In this document: positions 20,355-30,330 of the stretch, one piece after another
Numbering within the stretch: position 1 is the first letter of the stretch
Layout: the number at the start of each line of letters is the position of its first letter
DNA from: Arsenophonus sp031446105
GTDB lineage: Bacteria; Pseudomonadota; Gammaproteobacteria; Enterobacterales; Enterobacteriaceae
NCBI GenBank assembly: GCA_031446105.1
Contig: CP132907.1
Location: 744,001 to 808,000, forward strand
Direction: 5' to 3'
Length of the DNA stretch: 64,000 bases
The notes under the pieces: model-generated
Databases searched by the model: none
The model's input: only the letters and a program-made list of their open reading frames with translations
Told to the model about the DNA's origin: nothing
Made by a program: the position numbers and the translations under genes

Positions 20355-20930
20355 ATGACTGTTTATAATATTAATGAATTTCGTCCTGGTTTAAAAATTA
20401 TTTTAGAAAAAGAGCCTTGTATAATTATTGAGAGTGAATTTATTAAACCAGGTAAAGGTCAAGTTTTTGCTCGTGTACGTATTCGTAAATTAATTTCTAA
20501 TAAGTTATTAGAAAAAACATTTAAATCAACTGATTATTTAAAGAGTGCTGATATTATAGACTTAAATTTAATATATTTATATAATAATAAACAATATTGG
20601 TATTTTATGAATTATAATAATTTTGAACAATTTTCTGTAGATCATTTAGTTATTGCTGATAAAAAAAAATGGTTAACTAATCAGGTAAATTGTGTTGTTA
20701 CCTTTTGGAATCAAAAACCTATCATGATAACTGTACCTAATTTTGTTTTATTAGAAGTAGTATATACCGATCCAGGATTAAAAAGTGATACATCAGGCAG
20801 CGGAATTGGTGGAGGAAAAGATGCAATATTAATTACAGGAGTAAAAGTTAAAGTCCCTTTTTTTATTCAAATTGGTGATATTATTAAAGTTGATACTAGA
20901 TTAGGTCAGTATGTTTCTCGCATAAAATAA
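20355..20930 (+). CDS. efp: Elongation factor P
   Basis: Relieves ribosome stalling at polyproline. I start at 20355 (191 aa; E. coli 188), where AAAGG lies 8 nt upstream and the N-terminus MTVYNINEFRPGLK aligns with the family; the frame 14 codons longer is not conserved. Lys34 sits in IKPGKGQ, the site modified by EpmA/EpmB, so modification probably persists. Domain III carries about three extra residues in a Gly/Ser loop (DTSGSGIGGGK) compared with E. coli, and accounts for the length difference. C-terminus KVDTRLGQYVSRIK is typical. Lys-rich runs include nine A read in frame. Confidence 0.95.
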   Translation: MTVYNINEFRPGLKIILEKEPCIIIESEFIKPGKGQVFARVRIRKLISNKLLEKTFKSTDYLKSADIIDLNLIYLYNNKQYWYFMNYNNFEQFSVDHLVIADKKKWLTNQVNCVVTFWNQKPIMITVPNFVLLEVVYTDPGLKSDTSGSGIGGGKDAILITGVKVKVPFFIQIGDIIKVDTRLGQYVSRIK

Positions 20931-21442
20931 TATTTCTTAAATATAAAAAGTTTTTAAATTGGTTGTAATTTATATTTTTATAATTTTTTATTGTATTAAA
21001 ATTAAATTTTTGATCCTTTATTTATATGAATAAAAAATATTTTTGTTTTTTATTTTTTTTATACTAAATTTTTTAAAAAAAATTTTTTTAATAAAATAAA
21101 TAAAATAATAAATTTTTATTTTTTCTTCTATATCAATTATATTATCGATATTTATTATATAAGTTTTTATAAAAATTATTTATATTTATTATAATTATTT
21201 TTTAAAATATTCTATAATGCTATTAATAATATATAAAATATATATTATATATATTTATTTTTTTTTGGTTATATAAAAATAAATTATTTTTAAGAATTTT
21301 ATAATATGATTTATTTATTAATAATAATTTTAATTAAGATTTAATTTTTATAATTAATATTAATGATTTTTATAAAAAATAATGCTTGTTTTTTATATCT
21401 AGATAACTATACTAAAAATTGTTTTTTTAAATTTCAATACAC
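20931..21442. other. A/T-only spacer between efp and tRNA-Leu
   Basis: No gene or relic is visible apart from the tRNA-Leu promoter near its end. A 60-codon frame at 21363-21545 merely reads through the tRNA. Confidence 0.75.
21386..21413 (+). promoter_or_regulatory. Probable sigma-70 promoter of tRNA-Leu
   Basis: TTGTTT (21386-21391) and TATACT (21408-21413), 16 bp apart, end 29 bp before the tRNA. In A/T-rich DNA such matches arise easily, but the position fits. Confidence 0.5.
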
Positions 21443-21525
21443 GCCGAAGTGGCGAAATTGGTATACGCAGTTGACTCAAAATCAATCACCTTATGGTCCT
21501 GTCGGTTCGAATCCGGCCTTCGGCA
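21443..21525 (+). tRNA. tRNA-Leu (CAA)
   Basis: Acceptor GCCGAAG pairs with CTTCGGC. The anticodon stem gttga/tcaat closes the loop CTCAAAA with anticodon CAA. A class II variable arm and T-arm GTCGGTTCGAATCCGGC follow. It resembles E. coli leuX. The gene ends at the discriminator A and is followed by taaaa, so CCA is not encoded and must be added by tRNA nucleotidyltransferase. Confidence 0.95.
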
Positions 21526-21672
21526 TAAAAAATTTTAATAATTAAAATTTTTATTATTATTTTTTAAAAGATTTGATTAATTTTTAATGATAAAAAATTT
21601 TATATATAAACTTATTAAATTTATTTTTTTATTTTTAAAAGATAATTTTAAAATATAATCTTTTATGTGAGT

Positions 21673-23004
21673 TTAAGCATTTTTTTTACAATGCTTGAAT
21701 CGCCATCTCCAAGTATTCAGTAACCCCCTCATCCATTCATCACATAAAAAACCAATCCAGATACCTAATAATTCCATTTTCATTTTTAATCCAAATAAAT
21801 AGCTAATTGGTATTGCTATTCCAAACATCGAAACTAAAGCAATAAAAAAAGGAAATTTAGCATCTCCAGCAGCACGCAAAGAATTTACCATGATAATATT
21901 TACTGTTCTTCCTGGTTCTAAAAAAACAGATAATAAAAAAAGAGGAAGTAATAGTTGCATTATTTTATAATCTTGAGTAACTGTATTTAATATGGATATA
22001 CGGAATAACCAAAAAATAAACACAATATAAATTGTAATAAAAAATCCCCATTTTAAACTTTTTAATGCTCTTTCATATGCATCTCTAAATCTTCTAGATC
22101 CAATCAAATGTCCAATAATAATTTCATTACTTATGCTTATTGAAATTCCAAATAACATAATAAATAAAGATAATTGAAAATAAATTGTTTGTGCTGCCAA
22201 AAATATTTCTCCCATGATACCAATAAAAGCAGAAGCAATAATATAATGCAAAATCCAAACTAAATTTTCACCTGCAGAAGGAATACCGATATTTAATATT
22301 TTATTAACTATTTTTTTTGACCAATTAAATAGTAAATTAAAAGAAAATTTAATTTTTAATCTTTTAAATAGAAGAAAAAAAAGTAATATGGTAGCCGTTA
22401 TACGTCCAATAGTAGTAGAATATGCAACTCCAATTAATCCATATTTTGGTAAATTTAAAAAACCGTATAAAACAATTATATTACCAATAATGGTTACGAT
22501 ATTAGCAATAAATGTCGCCCACATAGCGGGTTCTGATTTTCCATAAACACGTAAACAAGCAGCTAATATAATTGATATTGCTTCTGGAATTAAACATAAA
22601 CCAAGTATATGCAAGTATGCATAACCATCATCTAGTAAATGAATTGGTGTATTCATTATAGTAAGTATTTTATAACCTAAAAATAAAATAATTGTAGCAC
22701 CTAAAAATCCTAATAAAAAATTAAAAGCAATAGCAATATGAATTGCTTGAGTTGCTTTTTCTGTTTTAGTTGCACCTAAATATTGGGCAATGACTACGCT
22801 ACATCCTATGCTAATAAAATTAAATATGGTTATAAAAAGATCAAAAACTTGGTTTCCTATTCCCATAGCTGCTAAATATGATGTAGATACATGACTTACC
22901 ATGTAAGTGTTAATGAGTAAAGTTGAAAAATGTAATAGAACATCAATAAAAATTGGCCAACTAAGTGAATAAAGTGAACGTTTGGTAACATCAAATGAAT
23001 GCAT
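21673..23004 (-). CDS. MATE-family multidrug/metabolite exporter
   Basis: Inner-membrane antiporter of 443 aa with about twelve hydrophobic helices in two similar halves (helices open near residues 15 and 240). Family segments include VVIAQYLGA in the first half, ACLRVYGKSEPAMWA, and the C-terminal NSLRAAGDAKFPF, GIWIGFLCDEWMRG and TWRWR. These fit the YoeA/EmmdR-like branch of MATE proteins better than MdtK/NorM in my reading; no symbol is safe. The substrate cannot be told from sequence. MATE proteins export cationic drugs, and at least one E. coli member (YeeO) exports flavins, so a metabolite-export role in a nutritional symbiont is conceivable. It is intact and isolated between tRNA-Leu and a desert. 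Confidence 0.85.
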   Translation of the reverse strand: MHSFDVTKRSLYSLSWPIFIDVLLHFSTLLINTYMVSHVSTSYLAAMGIGNQVFDLFITIFNFISIGCSVVIAQYLGATKTEKATQAIHIAIAFNFLLGFLGATIILFLGYKILTIMNTPIHLLDDGYAYLHILGLCLIPEAISIILAACLRVYGKSEPAMWATFIANIVTIIGNIIVLYGFLNLPKYGLIGVAYSTTIGRITATILLFFLLFKRLKIKFSFNLLFNWSKKIVNKILNIGIPSAGENLVWILHYIIASAFIGIMGEIFLAAQTIYFQLSLFIMLFGISISISNEIIIGHLIGSRRFRDAYERALKSLKWGFFITIYIVFIFWLFRISILNTVTQDYKIMQLLLPLFLLSVFLEPGRTVNIIMVNSLRAAGDAKFPFFIALVSMFGIAIPISYLFGLKMKMELLGIWIGFLCDEWMRGLLNTWRWRFKHCKKNA

Positions 23005-24164
23005 TATGTACCTTTTTGATAAAATAAGAAGAGTTTTTTGAAAAAATATAAGAATAATTAAATATTTTACACATTTTTATACGATAATTAATTAAATTAT
23101 TTATTTTATTTTGATATATTAAAAATTATTTTTTTTATAAAAAAACGGTTAACTATATTATATAAAACAATATTGTAATAAAAGATAATATGTTAAATTA
23201 AAAAATAGATAAGATATTTTTTAAAGTATTAGTTAATATTTTTTTTATTATATTAAATATAAATATTGAATTACATTAAACATTTTTAATTTTTTATTTT
23301 TAATAGTAATCCTAACAATATAAACAAAATTTTTTAATAAGGATATATGTTTATATTAAAAAATATTTAAATATTAAATATTTTTATTTTTTATTTTTAA
23401 TTTTTATTAGACAAATTACAATTTTTTTATTAATTTATTTTTTTATAAAAATAAGTAAATATTTAGTATTGTAATTTTTTATAGTTTTTAAAATCTTTAA
23501 TATATAAATATTAAAAGTTTTATAAATATTATATTAAAAATTTTGATTTGAGTTTTGATATTATTTTTTTAATATCTATAAAATGTTAAAAATTTTAAAA
23601 AATCATAAAATAAACATGTTTTTTAATTTTATTTTATAAATATAATTTTAAATATTATTTAATATATTAATTTTTTTATTATATTTATTTATATATAAAT
23701 AATAAATATTATTTTTTTAGATAAATAATTAAATAAATATTATATTTTTTATATTTAATATATTTTTTATATATAAAAAATATTCTGTTTTTATAAAAAA
23801 TATTTAAAAATGTTTTTTAAAAATATTTAAAAATTTAATTATATTTTTAGGAATTTTTAATTTATTTATAATTAAAAATATTAATTTAAATAATAAAAAA
23901 ATAGATTTGGTATTTTTATATAAAAAGTGTAAAATGTATTTTAAAAATTTAATAAAATATTAATATAAAAAAATAATATTTTTATTATTTATAAGTTATT
24001 TTTAAAAAAAATAATTTAAAATAATCTTTTAATTTTATGGTTAATTATTACATTTTTATTGATTAATTTTTTTTGATATTTTAATTTTATAGTACAATAA
24101 TTTTATTAACTAAAATTTAGTATAATATTATTATGGATTGATTTCATAACAAGAGATATAATAT
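23005..24164. other. Gene-free stretch before the nucleoside transporter
   Basis: A/T-only sequence of 1.16 kb with frequent stops and no recognisable relic on either strand. The last 100 bases presumably hold the transporter promoter, but no confident boxes stand out. Confidence 0.7.
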
Positions 24165-25460
24165 ATGCAATGTATTATAAGTGTAACAGGAATGATAGTA
24201 TTAATTTTTATTGCTGTTATTTTTTCTAATAATCGTCGATCTATAAAATTACGTACAGTATTGGGTGCTTTTTTTATTCAAATAGCTATTGGAGCATTTG
24301 TTCTTTATATTCCATCTGGTCGTAGTACTTTAACAGTATTATCTGATGTTGTTTACAATGTTATTTCTTATGGACAAATTGGTATAAATTTTATTTTTGG
24401 TGCTTTGGTATCTGATAAAATGTTAGATTTATTTGGTAGTAGTGGTTTTATTTTTTCTTTGCGTGTTCTTCCTATTGTTATTTTCTTTTCTTCATTAATT
24501 TCTGTATTTTATTATCTTGGTATAATACAATTTTTTATTAAAATTATAGGTGGTTTTTTTCAATGGGTATTAGGAATTTCTCGCACTGAATCATTATCTG
24601 CAACAGCTAATATTTTTGTTGGACATACTGAAGCTCCTTTAGTTATTAAGCCTTATATTAGCACTATGACAAATTCTGAATTATTTGCTGTTATGTGTGG
24701 TGGTTTATCTTCAGTTGCCGGTTCTGTACTAGCGGGTTATTCCCAAATGGGAATTCCAATGGAATATCTTATTGCAGCTTCTTTTATGGCTGCTCCAGGA
24801 GGAATATTGTTTGCTAAATTAATGGTACCTGAGACAGAAAAAATTTATAATGATATAAATATCATCAATAATTTCAATAATGAAAAAGAGGTTCCTATTA
24901 ATATTATTGATGCTGCTGCATCTGGTGCTTCTACTGGAATTCAACTAGCTTTAAATGTTGGCGGTATGTTATTAGCATTTGTTGCATTGATTGCTTTATT
25001 AAACGGTATTTTAGGTGTAGTTGGTGATTGGATGTATATAACTAATTTTTCATTAGAATTAATTTTAGGATATATTTTTTCACCGATTGCTTATTTAATT
25101 GGAATTCCATGGAATGAAGCAAAAATTGTTGGTTCATTTATTGGACAAAAATTAGTTATGAATGAATTTATTGCTTATATGAATTTTAGTGAATATTTAA
25201 AGCCAGATAGTTATCTCATTTCTTCTGGTAAACAAGTACTTTCTCAAAATACTAAAGCAATTATATCTTTTGCTTTATGTGGTTTTTCTAATTTTTCATC
25301 AGTTGCAATATTATTAGGTTGTTTAGGTGGTATTGCCCCACATCGTCGTCAAGATGTTGCGAGATTAAGTTTAAAAACAGTATTGGCGAGTTCTTTATCA
25401 AATTTGATGAGTGCTGCAATTGCTGGATTTTTTTTATCATTAGATGCTAAAATAATTTAA
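24165..25460 (+). CDS. nupC: Concentrative nucleoside transporter (CNT family)
   Basis: Cation-coupled nucleoside importer of the inner membrane, 431 aa. It aligns closely with the structurally known Vibrio cholerae CNT in my memory: LRTVLGAFFIQIAIGAFVLY, GFIFSLRVLP, the re-entrant hairpin GHTEAPLVIKPY, GSVLAGYSQMG, SFMAAPGGILFAKLM, ETEK, and the C-terminal ALCGFSNFSSVAILLG with nucleoside-contacting Asn and Ser. One difference: GHTE replaces GQTE, where the Vibrio Gln contacts the base. Downstream are a decayed deoB and intact deoD, so nucleosides from the host likely feed purine salvage. The symbol is used in the broad sense; E. coli NupC itself is a more distant paralogue. Confidence 0.88.
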   Translation: MQCIISVTGMIVLIFIAVIFSNNRRSIKLRTVLGAFFIQIAIGAFVLYIPSGRSTLTVLSDVVYNVISYGQIGINFIFGALVSDKMLDLFGSSGFIFSLRVLPIVIFFSSLISVFYYLGIIQFFIKIIGGFFQWVLGISRTESLSATANIFVGHTEAPLVIKPYISTMTNSELFAVMCGGLSSVAGSVLAGYSQMGIPMEYLIAASFMAAPGGILFAKLMVPETEKIYNDINIINNFNNEKEVPINIIDAAASGASTGIQLALNVGGMLLAFVALIALLNGILGVVGDWMYITNFSLELILGYIFSPIAYLIGIPWNEAKIVGSFIGQKLVMNEFIAYMNFSEYLKPDSYLISSGKQVLSQNTKAIISFALCGFSNFSSVAILLGCLGGIAPHRRQDVARLSLKTVLASSLSNLMSAAIAGFFLSLDAKII

Positions 25461-25746
25461 ATTTTTATATAATTTCAAAAATATAAAAATCTTACATATT
25501 TTAAATAAAAAATTTAAGATTTAAATAATATAATTTCGATAATATAAAAATAAATTTTATTTAAATATTATAAAATATAATAAGTCTTATTTTTATATTT
25601 TTTAAATATTTTATTTAAAAATATTATTTTTTAATAAAAGTAATTTTAGAAATAATATTATTTGTTCTAAAAAAATATGTTTAATTATTTTTTTAGTAGG
25701 ATATTTGTTGTATTTAATTTTATTAGTGTATTATTAAAAAATAATA

Positions 25747-26640
25747 AAAAGTATATTAACTATTCTTTGATATAGGAAAAGTTCTTGGTATTCATAAATT
25801 TAGTAATATTAATGTTGATACTTTAGTAAATGTTTTAAAAATGTAAAAAAATAATCAATAATTATAGAATTATAGGTAAATTATATTTTCTGCATTTGTT
25901 ACTTTTCAATTTATGAAAATTTATAAAAAAAGCATTAGATATATTTTAATTGACTAAATGATTTTACTAGTATTATTGATGCATATTTTTATATAGTTTT
26001 TATTTTTTAAGTAAAGATATATTTTTATATTGCTATTAATTTACTATTTTTTATTGAATTGAAATGTTTTAAAAAAAACACAACAGTTTTTTTATAAAAA
26101 ATTATTTAAAATCAATTAGTTATCTTTATAATTATATAATTATTATGATTTTTTTTAGTATAATATCAGATTAAATTAAATAAAATTAAAATGAAAATTG
26201 GTAAACTTATTTTTTTATATTTCTGAAAATTTTGTTTTTTAAAATTACATTTCATAAAAAAATCTTTTGTATTAAAAATATTTATAAAATTTTTAAAATA
26301 ATTAAAAAAGATAGCTAATGGTTTTGTTTATAAAATTTTTTTATAGTTTGTTTTTTATAGAAAAATGATAGTTACATTTAAAGTAAAAAAATAGTTTGAT
26401 TGTTTTGTCCTGTAGGTATTAGTAAAAAATAAAAATAATAAAAATTAAAAAAATATTTAATTGTTACTATTCAGAAAATTAAAATAGTTAAAAATAATAT
26501 TTATAGTATTTACTATTTTTTATTTTGGTTTTTTAATTAATTTGTAGTGATTTTTTTTAGTTATTTAAAAAGAATTTTAGTTATTTAATTATTTTTACTG
26601 GAAATTAAAATTAATATAAGAGTATAATTTTTTAATTATA
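25747..26640 (+). pseudogene. deoB: Remnant of phosphopentomutase deoB
   Basis: Two fragments align without gaps to DeoB. Near 25747-25830 the reading ILTIL, then after a frame change FDIGKVLGIHKFSNINVDTLVN, matches the DeoB N-terminus (IMVLDSFGIG....ERFGDVGADTLGH in E. coli). At 26388-26430 the reading K-I-V-stop-L-F-C-P-V-G-I-S-K-K matches KIADIYANCGITKK. The two pieces are 643 nt apart, against about 760 in E. coli. Stops and frame changes abound between and after them, so the gene is dead. A third possible match (TG then E-Y/H near 26597-26620) is weak. The gene sat in the usual deo order, directly before deoD. Boundaries are approximate; the rest of 25461-26894 is unreadable A/T sequence. 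Confidence 0.75.
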
Positions 26641-26894
26641 GTTCTGATTTTAATTAGTTAGATAAATATTCATTATAAAAAATGTCTCTAATTTTATTTA
26701 TAAAAAATAAAGAAAAAGCAGAATAAATTAGGTTATAGAAAAAATATTTGCTGAAATTAAAAAAATTGCTCGATATTATAAGTTATTTTCCGTAAAATTA
26801 CAGAGAAGTATTATTTTAAATATAAAAAAAATATTATATTTTTTAGTTTTATAAAATTTTTTAGTTTATAAAAAAATAAACAGGATATTCATTT

Positions 26895-27605
26895 ATGAGT
26901 ACACCACATATAAATGCTTCAATAGGTGATTTTTCAAATATTGTTTTAATGTCTGGTGATCCTTTACGTATAAAATATATTGCAGATAATTTTTTAAGTA
27001 ATACTTATCAAGTAAATGATATTCGTGGTATGTTAGCTTTTACTGGAAATTATAAAGGTTGCAAAATTTCTGTAATGGGTCATGGAATAGGAATGCCTTC
27101 TTGTGTATTATATGCACAAGAATTAATTGTAGATTTTGGTGTTAAAGTGATATTACGAACAGGATCTTGTGGTGCTATTGCTGATGATATAAAATTAAGG
27201 GATATTATTATTGCTATGGGAGCATGTACTGATTCTAAAATAAATCGTTTAAAGTTTGATGATAATGATTTTTCTGCTATTGCAGATTATGATATGATTT
27301 ATAATGCTGTTAATATTGCTAAGAAAAAAAATATAAATATTCGTGTAGGAAATATTTTTTCTACCGATTTATTTTATCAAAATAAAATAGATTTTTTTCG
27401 TAAAATAAAAAAGTATGGTATATTAGGAATAGATATGGAGGCTGCTGGTTTATATAGCACTACAGCAGAATATGGTATAAAATCATTAACTATTTGTACT
27501 GTTTCTGATAACATTTTTATGGGTGAAAAAATAACTGCAAAAGAAAGAGAAAATACATTTAATGATATGATTGAAATTGCTTTGGAATCATTATTATTAT
27601 TATAA
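26895..27605 (+). CDS. deoD: Purine nucleoside phosphorylase DeoD-type
   Basis: Phosphorolyses (deoxy)inosine, guanosine and adenosine to base plus (deoxy)ribose-1-phosphate. It is a 236-aa hexameric-type PNP (E. coli 239). Motifs are STPHINA at the N-terminus with the phosphate/nucleoside His4, MSGDPLRIKYIA, MGHGIGMPS, RTGSCGAI, the ribose-binding GIDMEAAGLY, and the catalytic aspartate in TVSDNI. CAGGA precedes the ATG. With deoB dead next door, the sugar phosphate product cannot pass through phosphopentomutase unless another mutase acts, so its remaining value would be purine base salvage. Confidence 0.96.
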   Translation: MSTPHINASIGDFSNIVLMSGDPLRIKYIADNFLSNTYQVNDIRGMLAFTGNYKGCKISVMGHGIGMPSCVLYAQELIVDFGVKVILRTGSCGAIADDIKLRDIIIAMGACTDSKINRLKFDDNDFSAIADYDMIYNAVNIAKKKNINIRVGNIFSTDLFYQNKIDFFRKIKKYGILGIDMEAAGLYSTTAEYGIKSLTICTVSDNIFMGEKITAKERENTFNDMIEIALESLLLL

Positions 27606-27830
27606 TTTTTAAGTTAATATTAAAATTTTATTTTTAATTTCTTATTTCATTTTTTTAAAAAATATAAAAAATTGTATAGTGAATACTAATTTAATTTTAA
27701 ATATAATACTTTATTGATTCATATAATTATCTAACTTTTATCTGAATTATTTAATATTTCAAATATATTCTTTTCTTTTAAAAATTTTTAAAAAATATTT
27801 ATTTATAAAAATATTTATTAGGAAATAATT

Positions 27831-29000
27831 ATGAAATGGTTTGATTATTTAAAAAAAATAATTAATGATAAAATTCAGAATTCTAATACAAAAAAAAATA
27901 TTGCATTGCATCGTTTTTTAAATATTAAAAACTCATTTAAATCTTCAAAAATTGGTATTATTTTTGGTAAATTTTATCCATTGCATACTGGACATATTTA
28001 TCTTATACAACGTGCATGTAGTCAGCTTGATAAATTATATATTATTTTATGTCATGATGAAAAATATGATAAAGCTATTTTTATAGATAGTTCTATGTCA
28101 AAGCAACCTACAGTAAGTGATAGACTTCGTTGGTTATTACAAACTTTTAAATATCAAAAAAATATTTATATTTATTCTTTTGATGAGAATGGAATAGAAG
28201 AATACCCCAATGGATGGGAATCATGGAGTATAAAAATAAAGAATTTTTTGATAAAAAAAAATATTCAACCACAATGGATTTATTCTGGTGAAATAAAAGA
28301 TGTACAGTATTATAAAAAATATTTTGGTATAGAAGTTATATTAATTGATCCAGATCATACATTTATGAATATTAGTGGAAATCAAATTAGAAAAGATCCA
28401 TTTCGTTATTGGAAGTATATTCCAACAGAAGTTAAACCCTTTTTTGTTCGTAAAGTAGTGATTTTAGGTGGAGAATCAAGCGGTAAATCAACTTTAGTCA
28501 ATAAATTAGCTAATATTTTTAATACTACTAGTGCATGGGAATATGGTCGTGATTATATTTTTTCTCATTTAGGTGGCAATGAAATGGCGTTACAATATTC
28601 TGATTATGATAAAATTGCATTAGGTCATCTAAAATATATTGATTTTGCAGTTAAATATGCTAATAAAGTTGTTTTTATTGATACTGATTTTATTACTACT
28701 CAGGCTTTTTGTCAGCAATACGAAGGTAAGGCTCATCCTTTTGTGCAAGCATTAATTGATGAATATCGCTTTGATTTAGTCATTTTGTTAGAAAATAATA
28801 CACCATGGATTTCTGATGGATTACGTAGTCTCGGTACTGATAAAGAACGTATAAAATTTCAAAATTTGTTAGTTGATTTATTAATTAAAAATGCAGTGGA
28901 ATTTGTTGTGGTAAATTCTCCTGATTATGATGTTCGTTTTTTACGTTGTATTGAATTAGTTCAAAATTTACTTATGATGGATAAAAAATCCTGTTTTTAG
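27831..29000 (+). CDS. nadR: NadR: NMN adenylyltransferase / ribosylnicotinamide kinase, repressor domain deleted
   Basis: Bifunctional NAD salvage enzyme; in enterics also an NAD-responsive repressor. The NMNAT domain (about 38-205) keeps FGKFYPLHTGHIYLIQRACSQ and ISGNQIR; the kinase domain (about 205-380) keeps the Walker A GGESSGKST, AWEYGRDY and IDTDFITTQAF. The N-terminus starts MKWFDYLKKI like E. coli NadR (MSSFDYLK), then jumps directly to INDKIQNS..ALHRFL, skipping about 25 residues that form the helix-turn-helix. Total length is 389 versus 410. So both catalytic activities should remain but operator binding should be lost. A run of nine A lies near 28253-28261, in frame. Confidence 0.93.
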   Translation: MKWFDYLKKIINDKIQNSNTKKNIALHRFLNIKNSFKSSKIGIIFGKFYPLHTGHIYLIQRACSQLDKLYIILCHDEKYDKAIFIDSSMSKQPTVSDRLRWLLQTFKYQKNIYIYSFDENGIEEYPNGWESWSIKIKNFLIKKNIQPQWIYSGEIKDVQYYKKYFGIEVILIDPDHTFMNISGNQIRKDPFRYWKYIPTEVKPFFVRKVVILGGESSGKSTLVNKLANIFNTTSAWEYGRDYIFSHLGGNEMALQYSDYDKIALGHLKYIDFAVKYANKVVFIDTDFITTQAFCQQYEGKAHPFVQALIDEYRFDLVILLENNTPWISDGLRSLGTDKERIKFQNLLVDLLIKNAVEFVVVNSPDYDVRFLRCIELVQNLLMMDKKSCF

Positions 29001-29253
29001 TTAGTAAATTTTGATATTACATTTTATATTTTTTTAATTATTTTTAATAAATACTTTATTTTAAAAAAAATATTAAAATTATATTATGAAATAATTCTAA
29101 GAAAGTAAATGCAGTATTAAATAAATATTATTTAATTTTTTTTGTAAAAAAAATAAACATATAAAATTTTTATAAATAAATATTAATAATTAGAATATAA
29201 AATTATTTTATTAATATTTATTGCATATAAATAATTTATCATTAAATTTTTTA

Positions 29254-30330
29254 TTAATTATGATTTTTATTAATATGTTTTACTTCATTTATCCAAGAAA
29301 TTAATAAATTATTAGATATTACTAGAACAACTGGTCCAATAAAAAGTCCAATTAAACCAAATGACAAAATACCACCAATTACACCAATTAACATTAACAT
29401 CATAGATGACCCGCCTCCTATGTTTTTTATTAATATCGGGCGCAAGATACCATCCATGATCGATATAATGATACTCCATAAAATTATTATAATACCCCAA
29501 GTAGTAGCACCCGAATAAAATAACCATATTATTGATGGTATCATAATCAATAATGGTCCAAGTTGTGCTACACAAAATATAAAAATAAGAATACTTAATA
29601 TGGCAGTATAAGGTATTTCCGCTAAAAATAAAGCTATACTACTAAGAATGGCTTCAATTAATGCTATAATAATTATACCTAAAGCTACCGCCCGAATTGA
29701 TTTTTCTGCCAGTTGAATAGTTTTTGCACCTTTTATACCAGCAAGTCTAAAAGCAAAATGTCGAACATTTAATACAATATGATCACCTTTTAAATATAGT
29801 AATTCACTAAATAGTAGCATAATGATTAAATGAAATACAAAACGTCCAATATTAATTACTTGTCCTAAGAACCAAATAACGGTTTTTCCGATATAAGGTT
29901 GTAATTTTCCTATGAATAAGTTTCCGCCATTAATTACTAATGTATGCCAAGCATAATAAAGTTTATTACCTATTAATGGTATGGTTTCTAACCAAAAGAA
30001 ATTTGGTAATTGAATATTTTTTGGGGATTTAGCCCATGCAATTAATGGTCCACTGTTTTGTAAAATACTGCTAATTAATATCCCCAAAGGAATTACAAAT
30101 AGCAAAACTATTAATAATATCATTATTATACTTGCTAACCATTTTTTATATTTTATTTTTTTTGTGATTTGGATGAATAATGGCCAAGTTGTAATTACAA
30201 CCATAATCGCCCATAAAAAACCTAATATAAAAGGTTTTAATATAAAAAAACATGCAATGATCATCAATAAAATGGCTATTGTATTAAAAATAAATTTTGG
30301 TAAATCATTGCAATATGGTAGTTTTTTCAT
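29254..30330 (-). CDS. ydiK: AI-2E family transporter YdiK
   Basis: Inner-membrane protein of 358 aa with about eight hydrophobic segments, of the AI-2E/PerM family. Sequence landmarks matching E. coli YdiK are IACFFILKPFILGFLWAI, VVITTWPL, the central IGRFVFH...MLLFSELLY, FRLAGIKG, AIRAVALG-like SIRAVALGI, and IGGILSFGLIGLFIGPVVL. Physiological substrate is unknown; relatives export small molecules or Na+. In E. coli it also lies upstream of the suf operon, with ydiJ and menI between, which are absent here. A conserved symbiont copy is notable given heavy loss of other membrane proteins. Confidence 0.88.
   Translation of the reverse strand: MKKLPYCNDLPKFIFNTIAILLMIIACFFILKPFILGFLWAIMVVITTWPLFIQITKKIKYKKWLASIIMILLIVLLFVIPLGILISSILQNSGPLIAWAKSPKNIQLPNFFWLETIPLIGNKLYYAWHTLVINGGNLFIGKLQPYIGKTVIWFLGQVINIGRFVFHLIIMLLFSELLYLKGDHIVLNVRHFAFRLAGIKGAKTIQLAEKSIRAVALGIIIIALIEAILSSIALFLAEIPYTAILSILIFIFCVAQLGPLLIMIPSIIWLFYSGATTWGIIIILWSIIISIMDGILRPILIKNIGGGSSMMLMLIGVIGGILSFGLIGLFIGPVVLVISNNLLISWINEVKHINKNHN

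Noticed and set aside
21363..21545. 60-codon frame over tRNA-Leu
   Set aside because: It merely reads through the tRNA; no coding support.
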